Source of the DNA: Streptomyces atroolivaceus
GTDB taxonomy: Bacteria > Actinomycetota > Actinomycetes > Streptomycetales > Streptomycetaceae
NCBI RefSeq assembly: GCF_000717025.1
Contig: NZ_JNXG01000001.1
Location: forward strand, 1-64,000
Direction: 5' to 3'
Length of the DNA: 64,000 nucleotides
The first letter of the stretch is position 1. Each line of letters begins with the position of its first letter. This document shows positions 43,069 through 51,679 of the stretch, one piece after another. A program made the translations under genes and the position numbers. The notes under the pieces are model-generated. The model saw only the letters and a list, made by a program, of their open reading frames with translations. It made no database searches and had not been told where the DNA came from.

Positions 43069-44277
43069 TCACTGGTTGGCCGGCTTGAGCGGGAGCAGGG
43101 CGCTGATCCTGAAGCCGCCGCCCTGGCGCGGGCCCGCGTCCAGCGTGCCGCCGACCATGCCGACCCGCTCGCGCATGCCGATCATTCCCTGCCCCGCGCC
43201 GTCGGCCCCGCCGTCCTCGTAGAGCTCGTGCGGGGCGCCGCGGCCGTCGTCCTCGACCAGCAGGCCGAGCCCGTCGTCGAAGTAGACGAGCCGCACGCTC
43301 GCCCCGGCGTCGGGGCCGCCGTGCTTGCGGGTGTTGGTGAGCGCCTCCTGGACGATGCGGTAGGCGGTCAGCTCGACCCCGCTCGGCAGAGGACGCGGAG
43401 TGCCCTCGATCTTGAAGTCCACCGCGAGACCGGTCTCCCTGACCTTGCCGACGAGCTCCTCGATCTGCTCGACGTCGGGCTGGGGGACGTACTCCCCGCT
43501 CTCCTCGGAATCGCCGGTCCTGAGCACTCCCAGCAGCCGCCGCATCTCGGCGAGTGCCTGGCGGCCGGTGCCGGAGATGGTCTCCAGCGCCTGCCGGGCC
43601 TGATCCGGGGACGAGTCCATGACGTACGCGGCGCCGTCGGCCTGGACCACCATCACCGAGACGTTGTGCGCGACGACGTCGTGCAGTTCGCGGGCGATAC
43701 GGGCCCGTTCGGCGGCGACGGCGACCTTCGACTGCGCCTCGCGCTCCCGCTCCAGCCGTGCGGCCCGTTCCTCCAGCTGACTGAAGTAGGCCCGCCGGGT
43801 GCGTATCGAGTCGCCGAGCACCCAGGCCAGGACGAAGGGCACGGTCATGACGACGATGTAGGAGACCGTCTGCGCCCAGCCGCCCGTAGGGGCCCCGTCG
43901 GACCAGCGCAGTCGTGAGATCCCCGCCGCGGTCAGACTGCATCCGAGGGCGAGCCGGGACGCCCAGCGCTCCCCCGCCGTCGCCACGGTGTAGGTGATCA
44001 CCAGCATGGCGAAGTCGGCCGCGTTGGGCCGCACCCCGAACAGCAGCTGGGCGAGCCCCATCAGGATCGCGAGCAGCAGCATCTTCTCCGGCGCCCGGCG
44101 GCGCAGGGCGACCACCGTGCACAGGCCCACCGCGATCGGCACCGCGGCGACGCGCTCCCGGCCGGCACCGACCTGGTCGGCCACGATGGACACGCCGGAG
44201 AACCCGAGGAGGAGGACAGCCCAGAGGATGTCGACGCCCGTCGGGTGTCTGCGGATGAAATCGTAGAAGCGCTGCAC
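43069..44277 (-). CDS. two-component sensor histidine kinase (NarX/DesK-like HisKA_3)
   Basis: This 402-residue kinase has an N-terminal membrane domain of about five to six spans (about 14-155, little outside loop, so it probably senses within the membrane). A coiled coil (about 165-190), the HisKA_3 box RARIARELHDVVAHN with His199, and a C-terminal HATPase with QEALTNTRKHGGP, VEDDGRG and GMIGMRERV follow. The GTG at 44277 has no strong ribosome-binding site and may be leaderless. The partner regulator follows after 19 bases. Divergent from the MidA-like gene by about 95 bp. Confidence 0.95.
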   Translation of the reverse strand: MQRFYDFIRRHPTGVDILWAVLLLGFSGVSIVADQVGAGRERVAAVPIAVGLCTVVALRRRAPEKMLLLAILMGLAQLLFGVRPNAADFAMLVITYTVATAGERWASRLALGCSLTAAGISRLRWSDGAPTGGWAQTVSYIVVMTVPFVLAWVLGDSIRTRRAYFSQLEERAARLEREREAQSKVAVAAERARIARELHDVVAHNVSVMVVQADGAAYVMDSSPDQARQALETISGTGRQALAEMRRLLGVLRTGDSEESGEYVPQPDVEQIEELVGKVRETGLAVDFKIEGTPRPLPSGVELTAYRIVQEALTNTRKHGGPDAGASVRLVYFDDGLGLLVEDDGRGAPHELYEDGGADGAGQGMIGMRERVGMVGGTLDAGPRQGGGFRISALLPLKPANQ

Positions 44278-44373
44278 GTTACCCAGCGTAGGGACAGCTG
44301 ATCGGTGCCCGGGTCCGCCGAAGGGCCGATCCGGGTCCTGGGACCGTACTCCCCAAGGTGGAGACTTGCCTAT

Positions 44374-45375
44374 GTGACGGATGACTGGTGCCGCTGGCGG
44401 GAAGCCGCCGAGACCGCTTTGTACGGGGAAGAGGGGTTCTACCGGAGACCGGAGGGCCCCGCGGGCCACTTCCGCACCTCGGTGCACGCCTCCCCCCTGT
44501 TCGCCACCGCCGTCGCCCGGCTGCTGGCCGGCACGGCACGGGAGCTGGGGACGGACTCGGTCGCCCTGGTGGACGTGGGAGCGGGCCGCGGCGAGCTGTC
44601 GGCCGGGGTGCTGGCTGCCCTGCGGGACGGGAACCTGGCCCCCGGCCTCACCGTACGGGCGTACGCCGTGGAGATCGCCCCGCGCCCGCCCGGCCTGGAC
44701 CCGGCCGTGGAGTGGTGCGCCGAAATCCCGCAGGGCGTGCGGGGGCTGCTGTTCGCCAACGAGTGGCTGGACAACGTCCCGACGGACATCGCCGAGGCCG
44801 ACGCGGACGGGGTGCCCCGCTACGTCCTCGTGCGGAGGGCCGACGGCACGGAGCGGCTCGGCGATCCGGTGGCCGGTGCGGACGCCCGGTGGCTGAGCCG
44901 CTGGTGGCCGCTGTCCCGGCCCGGCGGCCGTGCGGAGATCGGCCGGCCCCGCGACGAGGCCTGGGCCCGGGCCGTGGCGTCGCTGGCCGGCGGCGCCGCG
45001 GTGGCCGTGGACTACGCCCATGTACGGGCGTCGAGACCGCCGTTCGGGACGCTCACCGGATTCCGGGAAGGCCGAGAGGTGCCGCCCGTGCCCGACGGAA
45101 GCTGTGACCTGACCTCACACGTGGCGCTGGACGCCTGCGCGGCGGCGGCGGACGGCGCGGCCGAACTCCTGGACCAGCGGACGGCGCTGCGGGAACTGGG
45201 CATCAGCGGCGAACGTCCGCCGCTGGCGGCGGCGTCGGCCGATCCCGTCGGCTACGTGCGGGCGCTCGCGTCGGCCGGGGAGGCGGCGGAGCTGACGGCG
45301 CGGGGCGGGCTGGGCGACTTCGGCTGGCTGCGGCAGCGGGTGCCGGACCGTGAAGGGGGATACTGTCCCGCATGA
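44374..45375 (+). CDS. MidA/NDUFAF7-like SAM-dependent methyltransferase
   Basis: This 333-residue class I methyltransferase has COG1565 (MidA) features: [22 protein letters not shown] matching the family's G-F-T-x-S-x-x-F start, the SAM loop [15 protein letters not shown] (67-80), [11 protein letters not shown], and [10 protein letters not shown] (128-136), equivalent to the family NE-x-x-DA-x-P. Its mitochondrial relative NDUFAF7 methylates an arginine of the 49-kDa complex I subunit (NDUFS2, the NuoD counterpart). Here the next gene is a NuoD homologue overlapping by four bases. The GTG at 44374 has GGAG ten bases upstream; 44305 is an earlier possible start. The match is divergent, so target specificity is inferred. 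Confidence 0.8.
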   Translation: MTDDWCRWREAAETALYGEEGFYRRPEGPAGHFRTSVHASPLFATAVARLLAGTARELGTDSVALVDVGAGRGELSAGVLAALRDGNLAPGLTVRAYAVEIAPRPPGLDPAVEWCAEIPQGVRGLLFANEWLDNVPTDIAEADADGVPRYVLVRRADGTERLGDPVAGADARWLSRWWPLSRPGGRAEIGRPRDEAWARAVASLAGGAAVAVDYAHVRASRPPFGTLTGFREGREVPPVPDGSCDLTSHVALDACAAAADGAAELLDQRTALRELGISGERPPLAAASADPVGYVRALASAGEAAELTARGGLGDFGWLRQRVPDREGGYCPA

Positions 45376-46514
45376 CGGAGACGACGATCGGCATCGGCGG
45401 CGCGGCGGAGAGCACCGACATGGTGCTGAACATCGGTCCGCAGCACCCCTCCACACACGGGGTGCTCCGGCTCCGGCTCGTCCTGGACGGTGAGCGGATC
45501 CAGCAGGCCGAGCCCGTCGTCGGCTACATGCACCGGGGCGCCGAGAAGCTCTTCGAGGCCAGGGACTACCGGCAGATCATCATGCTCGCCAACCGCCACG
45601 ACTGGCTGTCGGCGTTCTCCAACGAGCTCGGGGTCGTCATGGCCGTCGAGCGGATGCTCGGCATGGAGGTCCCCGAGCGCGCCGTCTGGACGAGGACGCT
45701 GCTGGCGGAGCTGAACCGGGTGCTCAACCATCTGATGTTCCTCGGCTCCTACCCGCTCGAACTGGGTGGGATCACCCCGATGTTCCACGCGTTCCGGGAA
45801 CGCGAGGAACTCCAGGCCGCGATGGAGGAGATCTCCGGCGGCCGGATGCACTACATGTTCAACCGGGTCGGCGGCCTCAAGGAGGACCTGCCCGCGGGCT
45901 GGCTCGGCCGGGCCAGGGACGCCGTGGCGTCCGTACGTTCACGCATGGACGTCTACGACCGGCTGGTCCTCGGCAACGAGATCTTCCGGGGCCGCACCCG
46001 CGGGGTGGGCGTGCTGTCCGCCGAGGCCGTGCACGCGTACGGGGTGTCCGGGCCGATCGCCAGGGCCTCCGGGGTCGACTTCGACCTGCGGCGCGACGAG
46101 CCGTATCTCGCCTACGGGGAGCTGCGGGACACGCTCGAGGTCGTCACCCGGACCGAGGGCGACTGCCTCGCCCGGTTCGAATGCCTCCTGGAGCAGACGC
46201 ACAACGCCCTGGACCTCGCCGACGCGTGCCTGGACCGGATGGCCGATCTGGCGCCCGGACCCATCAACCAGCGGCTGCCCAAGGTGCTGAAGGCCCCGGA
46301 GGGCCACACCTACGCGTGGACCGAGAATCCGCTGGGCATCAACGGCTACTACCTGGTGTCCACGGGCGAGAAGACCCCGTACCGGCTGAAGCTGCGCTCC
46401 GCCTCGTTCAACAACATCCAGGCACTCACCGAGCTGCTGCCCGGCACGCTCGTCGCCGACATGGTGGCGATCCTGGGGTCCCTCTTCTTCGTCGTCGGGG
46501 ACATCGACAAGTAG
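45372..46514 (+). CDS. nuoD2: orphan NADH dehydrogenase subunit D homologue (49-kDa subunit)
   Basis: This 380-residue protein is homologous to NuoD, the 49-kDa quinone-site subunit of complex I. Conserved are [53 protein letters not shown] and the C-terminal [21 protein letters not shown]. Positions of the quinone-pocket His (GPQHP) and Tyr region are retained in part. It is outside any nuo operon, so it is a paralogue that may replace NuoD in complex I under some condition or serve another hydrogenase-like complex. Arg55 in MHRGAEKL matches the arginine methylated in mammals. The ATG overlaps the methyltransferase stop by four bases. A bidirectional terminator follows. Confidence 0.9.
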   Translation: MTETTIGIGGAAESTDMVLNIGPQHPSTHGVLRLRLVLDGERIQQAEPVVGYMHRGAEKLFEARDYRQIIMLANRHDWLSAFSNELGVVMAVERMLGMEVPERAVWTRTLLAELNRVLNHLMFLGSYPLELGGITPMFHAFREREELQAAMEEISGGRMHYMFNRVGGLKEDLPAGWLGRARDAVASVRSRMDVYDRLVLGNEIFRGRTRGVGVLSAEAVHAYGVSGPIARASGVDFDLRRDEPYLAYGELRDTLEVVTRTEGDCLARFECLLEQTHNALDLADACLDRMADLAPGPINQRLPKVLKAPEGHTYAWTENPLGINGYYLVSTGEKTPYRLKLRSASFNNIQALTELLPGTLVADMVAILGSLFFVVGDIDK

Positions 46515-46516
46515 CC

Positions 46517-46557
46517 GGGGCCCACCGCCGGGAGGAACGCCTCCCGGGGCGGGCCCG
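46517..46557. terminator. bidirectional terminator between convergent genes
   Basis: GGGCCC...CCGGGAGG and CCTCCCGG...GGGCCC form a long, slightly interrupted hairpin with an AACG loop between the nuoD2 stop (46514) and the stop of the convergent gene (46561). Confidence 0.75.
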
Positions 46558-46560
46558 CGG

Positions 46561-47589
46561 CTACGAGGAGACCGCGCTGCGCAGCTCGACGACTTCCAGC
46601 TGCTCCGTCTCGTCGTGCGCCGTCAGGTCGATGACCTTGCCGACGGCGCGGTTCTCGGCCGCGCCCGTACGGTGCGCCGCCAGCGCCTCCTCGCCCACGA
46701 CGTCCGCGAGGTCCTCGTTCTGCACCGACTCGATCGCGGCGTCCGCCTTCTGCGTACCGAAGAAGTCGAAGCTTCCCTGCGGGACGAGGTGACGGCGCGC
46801 CGCGGCCTGGGGAACGACGGCGGACGCGGCCGGTACGGCGCGAGCCGGGCGCACGGCTGCGGGTGACAGCTGCGGTGCGGTGCGGGAGGGCTGGGGGCGG
46901 CGGTGCTGGAGGTCACCCGCTCCGGCGGCCGCCGCGTGCTTCCCCTTCCGGCCGTCGCCCTCCGTGTCACGCTCCGCGGACCGCTCGGCGATGTCGCGCT
47001 GCCGGGCGAGCTCGGCCGTGCGGCGCGCCTCCTGCAGGGCCGCGTTGCGGGGCAGGTCCCGCAGTGCCTGCGCCGCGAGCAGATACGCACCGGGCGTCGG
47101 CGTGGACCGCGCGGGCGCGAGCTCCCGCGGTCCGGACGCCTCGATGGCGAGCTGCCTGCGCCCTTCCAGTGCGCTGGCCCGCTCCGTCTCGGCGTTGGCG
47201 TACCGGCGCAGCAGCGCGGCGTGCTCGCCCCGCAGCCCCGCCAGCTCCACCCGCTTGCGGCGCAGCTTGGTCTCCAGCCGGGTGCGCAGCTCCCGTGATT
47301 CCTCGAGGTCCGCCTCGAGTTCGGCTATGCGCTCCTCGGTCTTCCACTCGTCGCTGGCCCGGGCGCGGGTCAGTTCCGCCACGCGCAGCCCCGCGGCCCG
47401 GTCCCAGCTGCGCATCAGACAGGCACCGGTGACAGCGGCGGCCGCTGTCACCGCCACCAGGGCGCGCAGAGCCAGGGGTTCCGCGAGGACCCAGGCTCCG
47501 GCGGCGCAGACGGCCGGCACTCCGGCCACCACGGCGGGAGGCAGGATTCTGTGGAGGGGTGGTGAATGGCGGTGGCGTCCTCGTGGCAT
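46561..47589 (-). CDS. membrane protein with coiled-coil domain
   Basis: I do not recognise a characterised family. The 342-residue protein has a basic N-terminus (PRGRHRHSPPLHR), two adjacent membrane spans (about 18-58), a long coiled coil (about 65-150, rich in Glu/Arg/Leu: WKTEERIAELEADLEESREL), and a largely disordered Ala/Pro/Gln region. A conserved C-terminal segment (about 275-342: SFDFFGTQKADAAIESVQNED, VIDLTAHDETEQ) follows. The ATG at 47589 lies about eight bases after TAAATT, so it may be leaderless. The design suggests a membrane-bound scaffold; cell-division or polar-growth scaffolds look alike, but that is speculation. Confidence 0.78.
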   Translation of the reverse strand: MPRGRHRHSPPLHRILPPAVVAGVPAVCAAGAWVLAEPLALRALVAVTAAAAVTGACLMRSWDRAAGLRVAELTRARASDEWKTEERIAELEADLEESRELRTRLETKLRRKRVELAGLRGEHAALLRRYANAETERASALEGRRQLAIEASGPRELAPARSTPTPGAYLLAAQALRDLPRNAALQEARRTAELARQRDIAERSAERDTEGDGRKGKHAAAAGAGDLQHRRPQPSRTAPQLSPAAVRPARAVPAASAVVPQAAARRHLVPQGSFDFFGTQKADAAIESVQNEDLADVVGEEALAAHRTGAAENRAVGKVIDLTAHDETEQLEVVELRSAVSS

Positions 47590-47693
47590 GGCCCGAAATT
47601 TACCGTGCGTGCGGGTCACTTGGGAGACCGCCCGGCAATCTGTTCCCCGCCGGTTACCTGCCGGCCTCTCAAGTGGCCCTCACATACGCCTTT

Positions 47694-48674
47694 TTACTTC
47701 TTGATCAGCCCCTTCGACCGGAGATAGTCCCCGGCCGCATCGGCGGGCTTGGCACGCTCCGCGTCGACCTTGCGGTTCAGTTCCGCGAGATCCTCCGTGG
47801 TGAGTGCGCCGGTGAGCTTCCCGAGCGCCTCGGCGATCTCCGGAGCACCGGCATCCTCGGCATTCAGTACCGGAAGGACGTTGTCCGCGTTCTGCAGCTT
47901 CTTGTCGTCCTCCAGGAACACCAGACCGTAGGAGTCGAGCACCGCGTCCGTGGTGGTCGTGAGGACCAGTTGGTCCTTCCCGTCCTTGACCGCCTGCTTG
48001 GACTGCGGCGTACCGACGCCCTTCGGGTCGATCCCGGTGACGTCGATGCCGTACGTCTTCTTCAGTCCAGGCGCGCAGAACGGGCGCACCTCGCACTCGT
48101 CGCCCGCCGCGATCTTCACCTTGATCTTCGAGCTGCCGAGATCGGAAAGCGTCGTGAGGTTGTTCTTCTCGGCGAATTCCTTCGACACCGCGAAGGCGTT
48201 CTGGTCGACCGCCTTGCCCGCCGGAAGGACCTTCAGTCCGAGCGGGGTGGCGAGCTTCTCCAGAGCGGCGACGGTGGCTGTCACGTCACCGGAGGCGACC
48301 GGCTTCTTCTCCGCCTCCTCCGCTCCGTTGACCTTGGCGTTGAGGAATTCCGCGAGGGTCGCCGCGTATTCCGGGACGACGTCGATCTCGCCCTTCTCCA
48401 GCGAGGGCTCGTACAGTTCACGGTTCTTCACCGTGGTGATCGAGGTGTCGTACCCGGCGTCGCCCAGGACCTGGGCGTACAGCTCGGCGAGCACCTTGGA
48501 CTCGGTGAAGCCGGCCGCGCCCACGACGAGCGAGCCCTTCCCCGAGCCGGCGCCGGAACCCTTGTCCGAGCCGCTCTTCTCCTTCTCCAGGCTGTCGCCG
48601 CCGCAGGCGGCGAGCGACCCTGCCAGCGCCACCGCTCCGATGACCGCACCCGCTATGCGCGAGGTCCTGCTCAT
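47694..48674 (-). CDS. ABC transporter substrate-binding lipoprotein (glycine betaine/osmoprotectant type)
   Basis: This 326-residue lipoprotein has signal peptide SRTSRIAGAVIGAVALAGS with lipobox LAAC and a Gly/Ser spacer. The OpuAC/OsmX binding domain starts LVVGAAGFTESKVLAELYAQVL and has NRELYEPSLEKGEIDVVPEYAATL, the fold that binds quaternary amines in an aromatic cage. Compared with OpuCC/ProX relatives there is an insertion with two cysteines (GDECEVRPFCAP), which could form a disulphide. It follows the two permease genes on the same strand (52 bp after the permease stop). The ligand (betaine, choline, carnitine or another) cannot be fixed. Confidence 0.92.
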   Translation of the reverse strand: MSRTSRIAGAVIGAVALAGSLAACGGDSLEKEKSGSDKGSGAGSGKGSLVVGAAGFTESKVLAELYAQVLGDAGYDTSITTVKNRELYEPSLEKGEIDVVPEYAATLAEFLNAKVNGAEEAEKKPVASGDVTATVAALEKLATPLGLKVLPAGKAVDQNAFAVSKEFAEKNNLTTLSDLGSSKIKVKIAAGDECEVRPFCAPGLKKTYGIDVTGIDPKGVGTPQSKQAVKDGKDQLVLTTTTDAVLDSYGLVFLEDDKKLQNADNVLPVLNAEDAGAPEIAEALGKLTGALTTEDLAELNRKVDAERAKPADAAGDYLRSKGLIKK

Positions 48675-48726
48675 GTTGTACTCCGTCCGCGAAAAATGGT
48701 GTGCACAGTCCGAACAGCCCGCGCGT

Positions 48727-49401
48727 TCATGCTGTCCGGCGGCGGCGCAAGGGCGACAGCAGCCGGTCCAGCGCCACGAGGACGCCCTCCACCACCAGGG
48801 CCAGGAGGGCCACGAGCACGGCGCCCGCGAAGACCTGCGCGGTGTCATAGGTGTTGAATCCGGCGGTGATGATGCGTCCCAGCCCACCGAGACCGACCAT
48901 CGCCGCGATCGAGGCGGTGGCGATCACCTGGACGGCGGCGGACCGGAGGCCGGTCATGATCATCGGGTAGGCGAGCGGGAGCTCCACCCGCACGAAGAGC
49001 TGCCGGCCGGACATCCCCATGCCCCGTGCGGCCTCCAGCACCGACCGGTCCACCCCCGTCATCCCGACGTAGGCGTTGGTCAGCAGCGGCGGCACGGCGA
49101 ACAGCACCAGCGCGATGACCGTGGGCAGATATCCGGAGTTGCGCAGGGGCGTCATCATGAAGAGGGCCAGCACCGCGAACACCGGGACCGCCCGGCCCAC
49201 GTTGGAGAGGTTGACGGCCAGCGCGCCTCCCTTGCCCACGTGTCCCAGGTACAGCGCGACCGGCAGCGCGACGGCACAGGCCACCGCCAGGGCGATCCCG
49301 CTGACGTACAGGTGCTCGGCCAGCCGGTGTGCCGCCCCGCCGTCCCCCGACCAGTTGGCGCCGGTGGTGAGCCAGGTCCACGCCTCCCCGATGACTCCCA
49401 T
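48727..49401 (-). CDS. ABC transporter permease (osmoprotectant type, second)
   Basis: This 224-residue inner-membrane subunit has about five spans and the MetI/OpuC-type binding-protein-dependent transport loop ARGMGMSGRQLFVRVELPLAYP, including the EAA motif. N-terminal sequence VIGEAWTWLTTGANW matches the OsmY/OpuCD class. It starts three bases after the stop of the first permease, so both are translated together and form a heterodimer. The binding-protein gene follows after 52 bp. The ATPase of the system is divergent at 50266. Confidence 0.93.
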   Translation of the reverse strand: MGVIGEAWTWLTTGANWSGDGGAAHRLAEHLYVSGIALAVACAVALPVALYLGHVGKGGALAVNLSNVGRAVPVFAVLALFMMTPLRNSGYLPTVIALVLFAVPPLLTNAYVGMTGVDRSVLEAARGMGMSGRQLFVRVELPLAYPMIMTGLRSAAVQVIATASIAAMVGLGGLGRIITAGFNTYDTAQVFAGAVLVALLALVVEGVLVALDRLLSPLRRRRTA

Positions 49402-49404
49402 GGA

Positions 49405-50124
49405 TCAGACCGCCTCCGTCTTCGCGATGCCCGCCCCGGCGGATGCCCTGGCGGGCGTCCGTATCCGGGTCCAGGGCGTGAGCAGGCGTTGCACACCGAG
49501 CAACAGCAGATCCGCGGCCACCGCGAGCAGCACGCAGAGCACGGAGGCGGTGAGCACCTGGGCCTTGAAGAAGCTGGGCAGCGCGTCCTCGATGAGATTC
49601 CCGAGACCCCCCTTGCCCACGAGGGAGCCGACCGTGGTCAGCGCGACCGTCGACACCGTGGCGATCCGCAGTCCCGCCATCAGTGCGGGCAGCGCGAGGG
49701 GGAGTTCGACCTCCCAGAGAAGCCGGACCGGCCCGTACCCCATGCCCTTCGCGGCTTCCCTGGCCTCCTGCGGGACCGCTTCGAGACCGGCCAGGATGTT
49801 GCGCACGAGAATGGTCAGCGAATAGAGCACCAGGCCGGTGACGACGAGCGCCGCGGAGAGACCGAACAGCGGCAGCAGCAACGAGAACATCGCCAGCGAC
49901 GGCACGGTGTAGAGCACGGTCGTCAGACCCAGCACCGGACCCGCGAAATGCCGGCCGCGGCGCGCGAGCAGCGCGAGGGGAAATGCCACCGCGAGCCCTA
50001 TCAGCACGGAGGCCGCCGTGATCCAGATGTGCTGGACGGTCGCTTCGGCCAACTCATGACCGCGGGAGCGCAGATACTCCCCGCAGATCCAGTCGTTCTC
50101 CACCAGGCAGTTCTGCTCGGCCAC
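49405..50124 (-). CDS. ABC transporter permease (osmoprotectant type, first)
   Basis: This 239-residue permease begins AEQNCLVENDWICGEYLRSR, a cytoplasmic or external helix with two cysteines. About five to six spans follow, with the conserved EAA loop EAREAAKGMGYGPVRLLWEVELP. It is the OsmW/OpuCB-like partner. The GTG at 50124 has AGGAGG nine bases upstream. It is the first gene of the permease-permease-binding protein operon and is divergent from the ATPase gene across 141 bp. Confidence 0.93.
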   Translation of the reverse strand: MAEQNCLVENDWICGEYLRSRGHELAEATVQHIWITAASVLIGLAVAFPLALLARRGRHFAGPVLGLTTVLYTVPSLAMFSLLLPLFGLSAALVVTGLVLYSLTILVRNILAGLEAVPQEAREAAKGMGYGPVRLLWEVELPLALPALMAGLRIATVSTVALTTVGSLVGKGGLGNLIEDALPSFFKAQVLTASVLCVLLAVAADLLLLGVQRLLTPWTRIRTPARASAGAGIAKTEAV

Positions 50125-50265
50125 CCGCCCCCACCTCCTGCTCGCACTCGCGACGCCGCCACCGTTCCGGTCCTGGGTGACCCTATCCCCGACCACCGAC
50201 AATCGCCGAGGCTGTCGTATTCCGGCAACATGGGCTTCACAGAACCCGCGCCACAATGGGGAATC

Positions 50266-51441
50266 ATGATCCGTTTCGAGCACGTCACCAAGCGGTACGC
50301 GGACGGCACCACCGCCGTCGACGACCTTTCCTTCGAGGTCGCCGAGGGTGAACTGGTCACGCTCGTAGGGCCTTCCGGCTGCGGCAAGACGACCACCATG
50401 AAAATGGTGAACCGTCTGATCGAACCGACCGACGGCCGGATATTCCTCGACGGGGACGACATATCCACCATCGACCCCGTCCGGCTCCGCCGACGTATCG
50501 GCTATGTCATCCAGCAGGTCGGGCTCTTCCCGCACAGAACGGTCCTGGAGAACACGGCGACCGTTCCCCACCTCCTGGGCTGGGGGCGGGAAAAGGGCAG
50601 GAAGCGCGCCGCCGAACTGCTCGACCTCGTCGGACTGGATCCGTCCGTTTATGGCGGCCGCTATCCCGAGCAGCTTTCGGGCGGTCAGCGCCAACGGGTC
50701 GGAGTGGCCCGGGCCCTGGCCGCCGACCCGCCGGTACTGCTGATGGACGAGCCTTTCGGGGCGGTCGATCCGGTCGTACGGGAAAGGCTGCAGAACGAAT
50801 TCCTGAAACTGCAGGCACAGGTCCGCAAGACCGTGTTGTTCGTCACCCACGACATCGAGGAAGCCGTCCGGCTCGGCGACCGGATCGCGGTGTACGGGCA
50901 CGGCCGCATCGAGCAGTTCGACTCCCCGGCCTCGGTGCTCGGCGCCCCGGCGACGCCGTACGTCGCCGACTTCGTCGGGGCGGACCGCGGCCTGAAGCGG
51001 CTCTCGGTCACGCCGGTCGAGGAGAGCGACCTGGACCAGCCGCCGGTCGTCCATCTCGACGACCCGCTGACGAAGGCGACCGAGCGTCTGCGGGCCGAGG
51101 GCGCGCGCTGGGCCGTCGTCCTCGACGGTCAGGACAATCTGCACGGCTGGATTCCGGCCGGCGGCGGAGTGCCGGCCAAGGGCACGGTCCGTGAGCACGC
51201 CCGGCGCATGGACGCGTGGCTTCCGCTCGGAGCGCCGCTCAAACAGGCCTTCGCCACGATGCTGCAGCACGACGCGGGCTGGATCGCCGTCATCGACAAG
51301 GAGGGCACCGGCCGTTTCCTGGGCGTACTCACCCCGGCCCGCCTCCACGAGGCGCTGCGCCGCTCGATCGACGCGGACGCGCAGGACGTGCCGCGCGCCG
51401 AGGTCGCCGTGGAGAGCGTGGCCGGCGTCGGCTCCCCGTGA
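50266..51441 (+). CDS. ABC transporter ATP-binding protein (osmoprotectant type, C-terminal CBS-like region)
   Basis: This 391-residue ATPase has Walker A GPSGCGKT (35-42), signature LSGGQ (137-141), Walker B VLLMDE (157-162) and the switch His in VTHDIEEA. The C-terminal extension (about 250-391) has two CBS-like halves (DPLTKATERLRAEGARWAVVLDG, and GAPLKQAFATMLQHDAGWIAVID). In OpuA-type importers tandem CBS domains sense ionic strength, so a similar role is likely. Unlike most such systems, this subunit is transcribed away from its permeases (start 50124, minus). The ATG at 50266 has no ribosome-binding site. Confidence 0.94.
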   Translation: MIRFEHVTKRYADGTTAVDDLSFEVAEGELVTLVGPSGCGKTTTMKMVNRLIEPTDGRIFLDGDDISTIDPVRLRRRIGYVIQQVGLFPHRTVLENTATVPHLLGWGREKGRKRAAELLDLVGLDPSVYGGRYPEQLSGGQRQRVGVARALAADPPVLLMDEPFGAVDPVVRERLQNEFLKLQAQVRKTVLFVTHDIEEAVRLGDRIAVYGHGRIEQFDSPASVLGAPATPYVADFVGADRGLKRLSVTPVEESDLDQPPVVHLDDPLTKATERLRAEGARWAVVLDGQDNLHGWIPAGGGVPAKGTVREHARRMDAWLPLGAPLKQAFATMLQHDAGWIAVIDKEGTGRFLGVLTPARLHEALRRSIDADAQDVPRAEVAVESVAGVGSP

Positions 51442-51619
51442 GCGGGTCCTCCCACCGCCCCGAGGTGAGGCCCTCTCGCCGTCGGCGGGGACGCGCGGGC
51501 CGTCGCCACCGTCCATCCGGCTGAACCGGTGCGCGCGGATCCCCGGCGGTGGGCTCACGGCCATGGGCTCACGGCGAAGGGCCTTCCGGGCCCGGTGCCG
51601 CTCCGCCCGCGACGGATCC

Positions 51620-51635
51620 TGCGGTGATCACCGCA
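51620..51635. promoter_or_regulatory. 16-bp perfect palindrome upstream of folP
   Basis: TGCGGTGATCACCGCA is a perfect dyad centred about 52 bp before the folP start, in the position of a -35 region. CCTAGGCT, a possible -10, lies about 12 bases before the ATG. A candidate operator for the folate genes; the binding protein is unknown. Confidence 0.55.
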
Positions 51636-51679
51636 CCGCCGGGGCCCGGCAGGCCGCTCCCCGGGCCTAGGCTGGTCGC

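Noticed and set aside
47950..50265. Very long plus-strand open frame in frame with the ABC ATPase
   Set aside because: Antisense to the binding-protein and permease genes and without family content; the ATPase starts at 50266.
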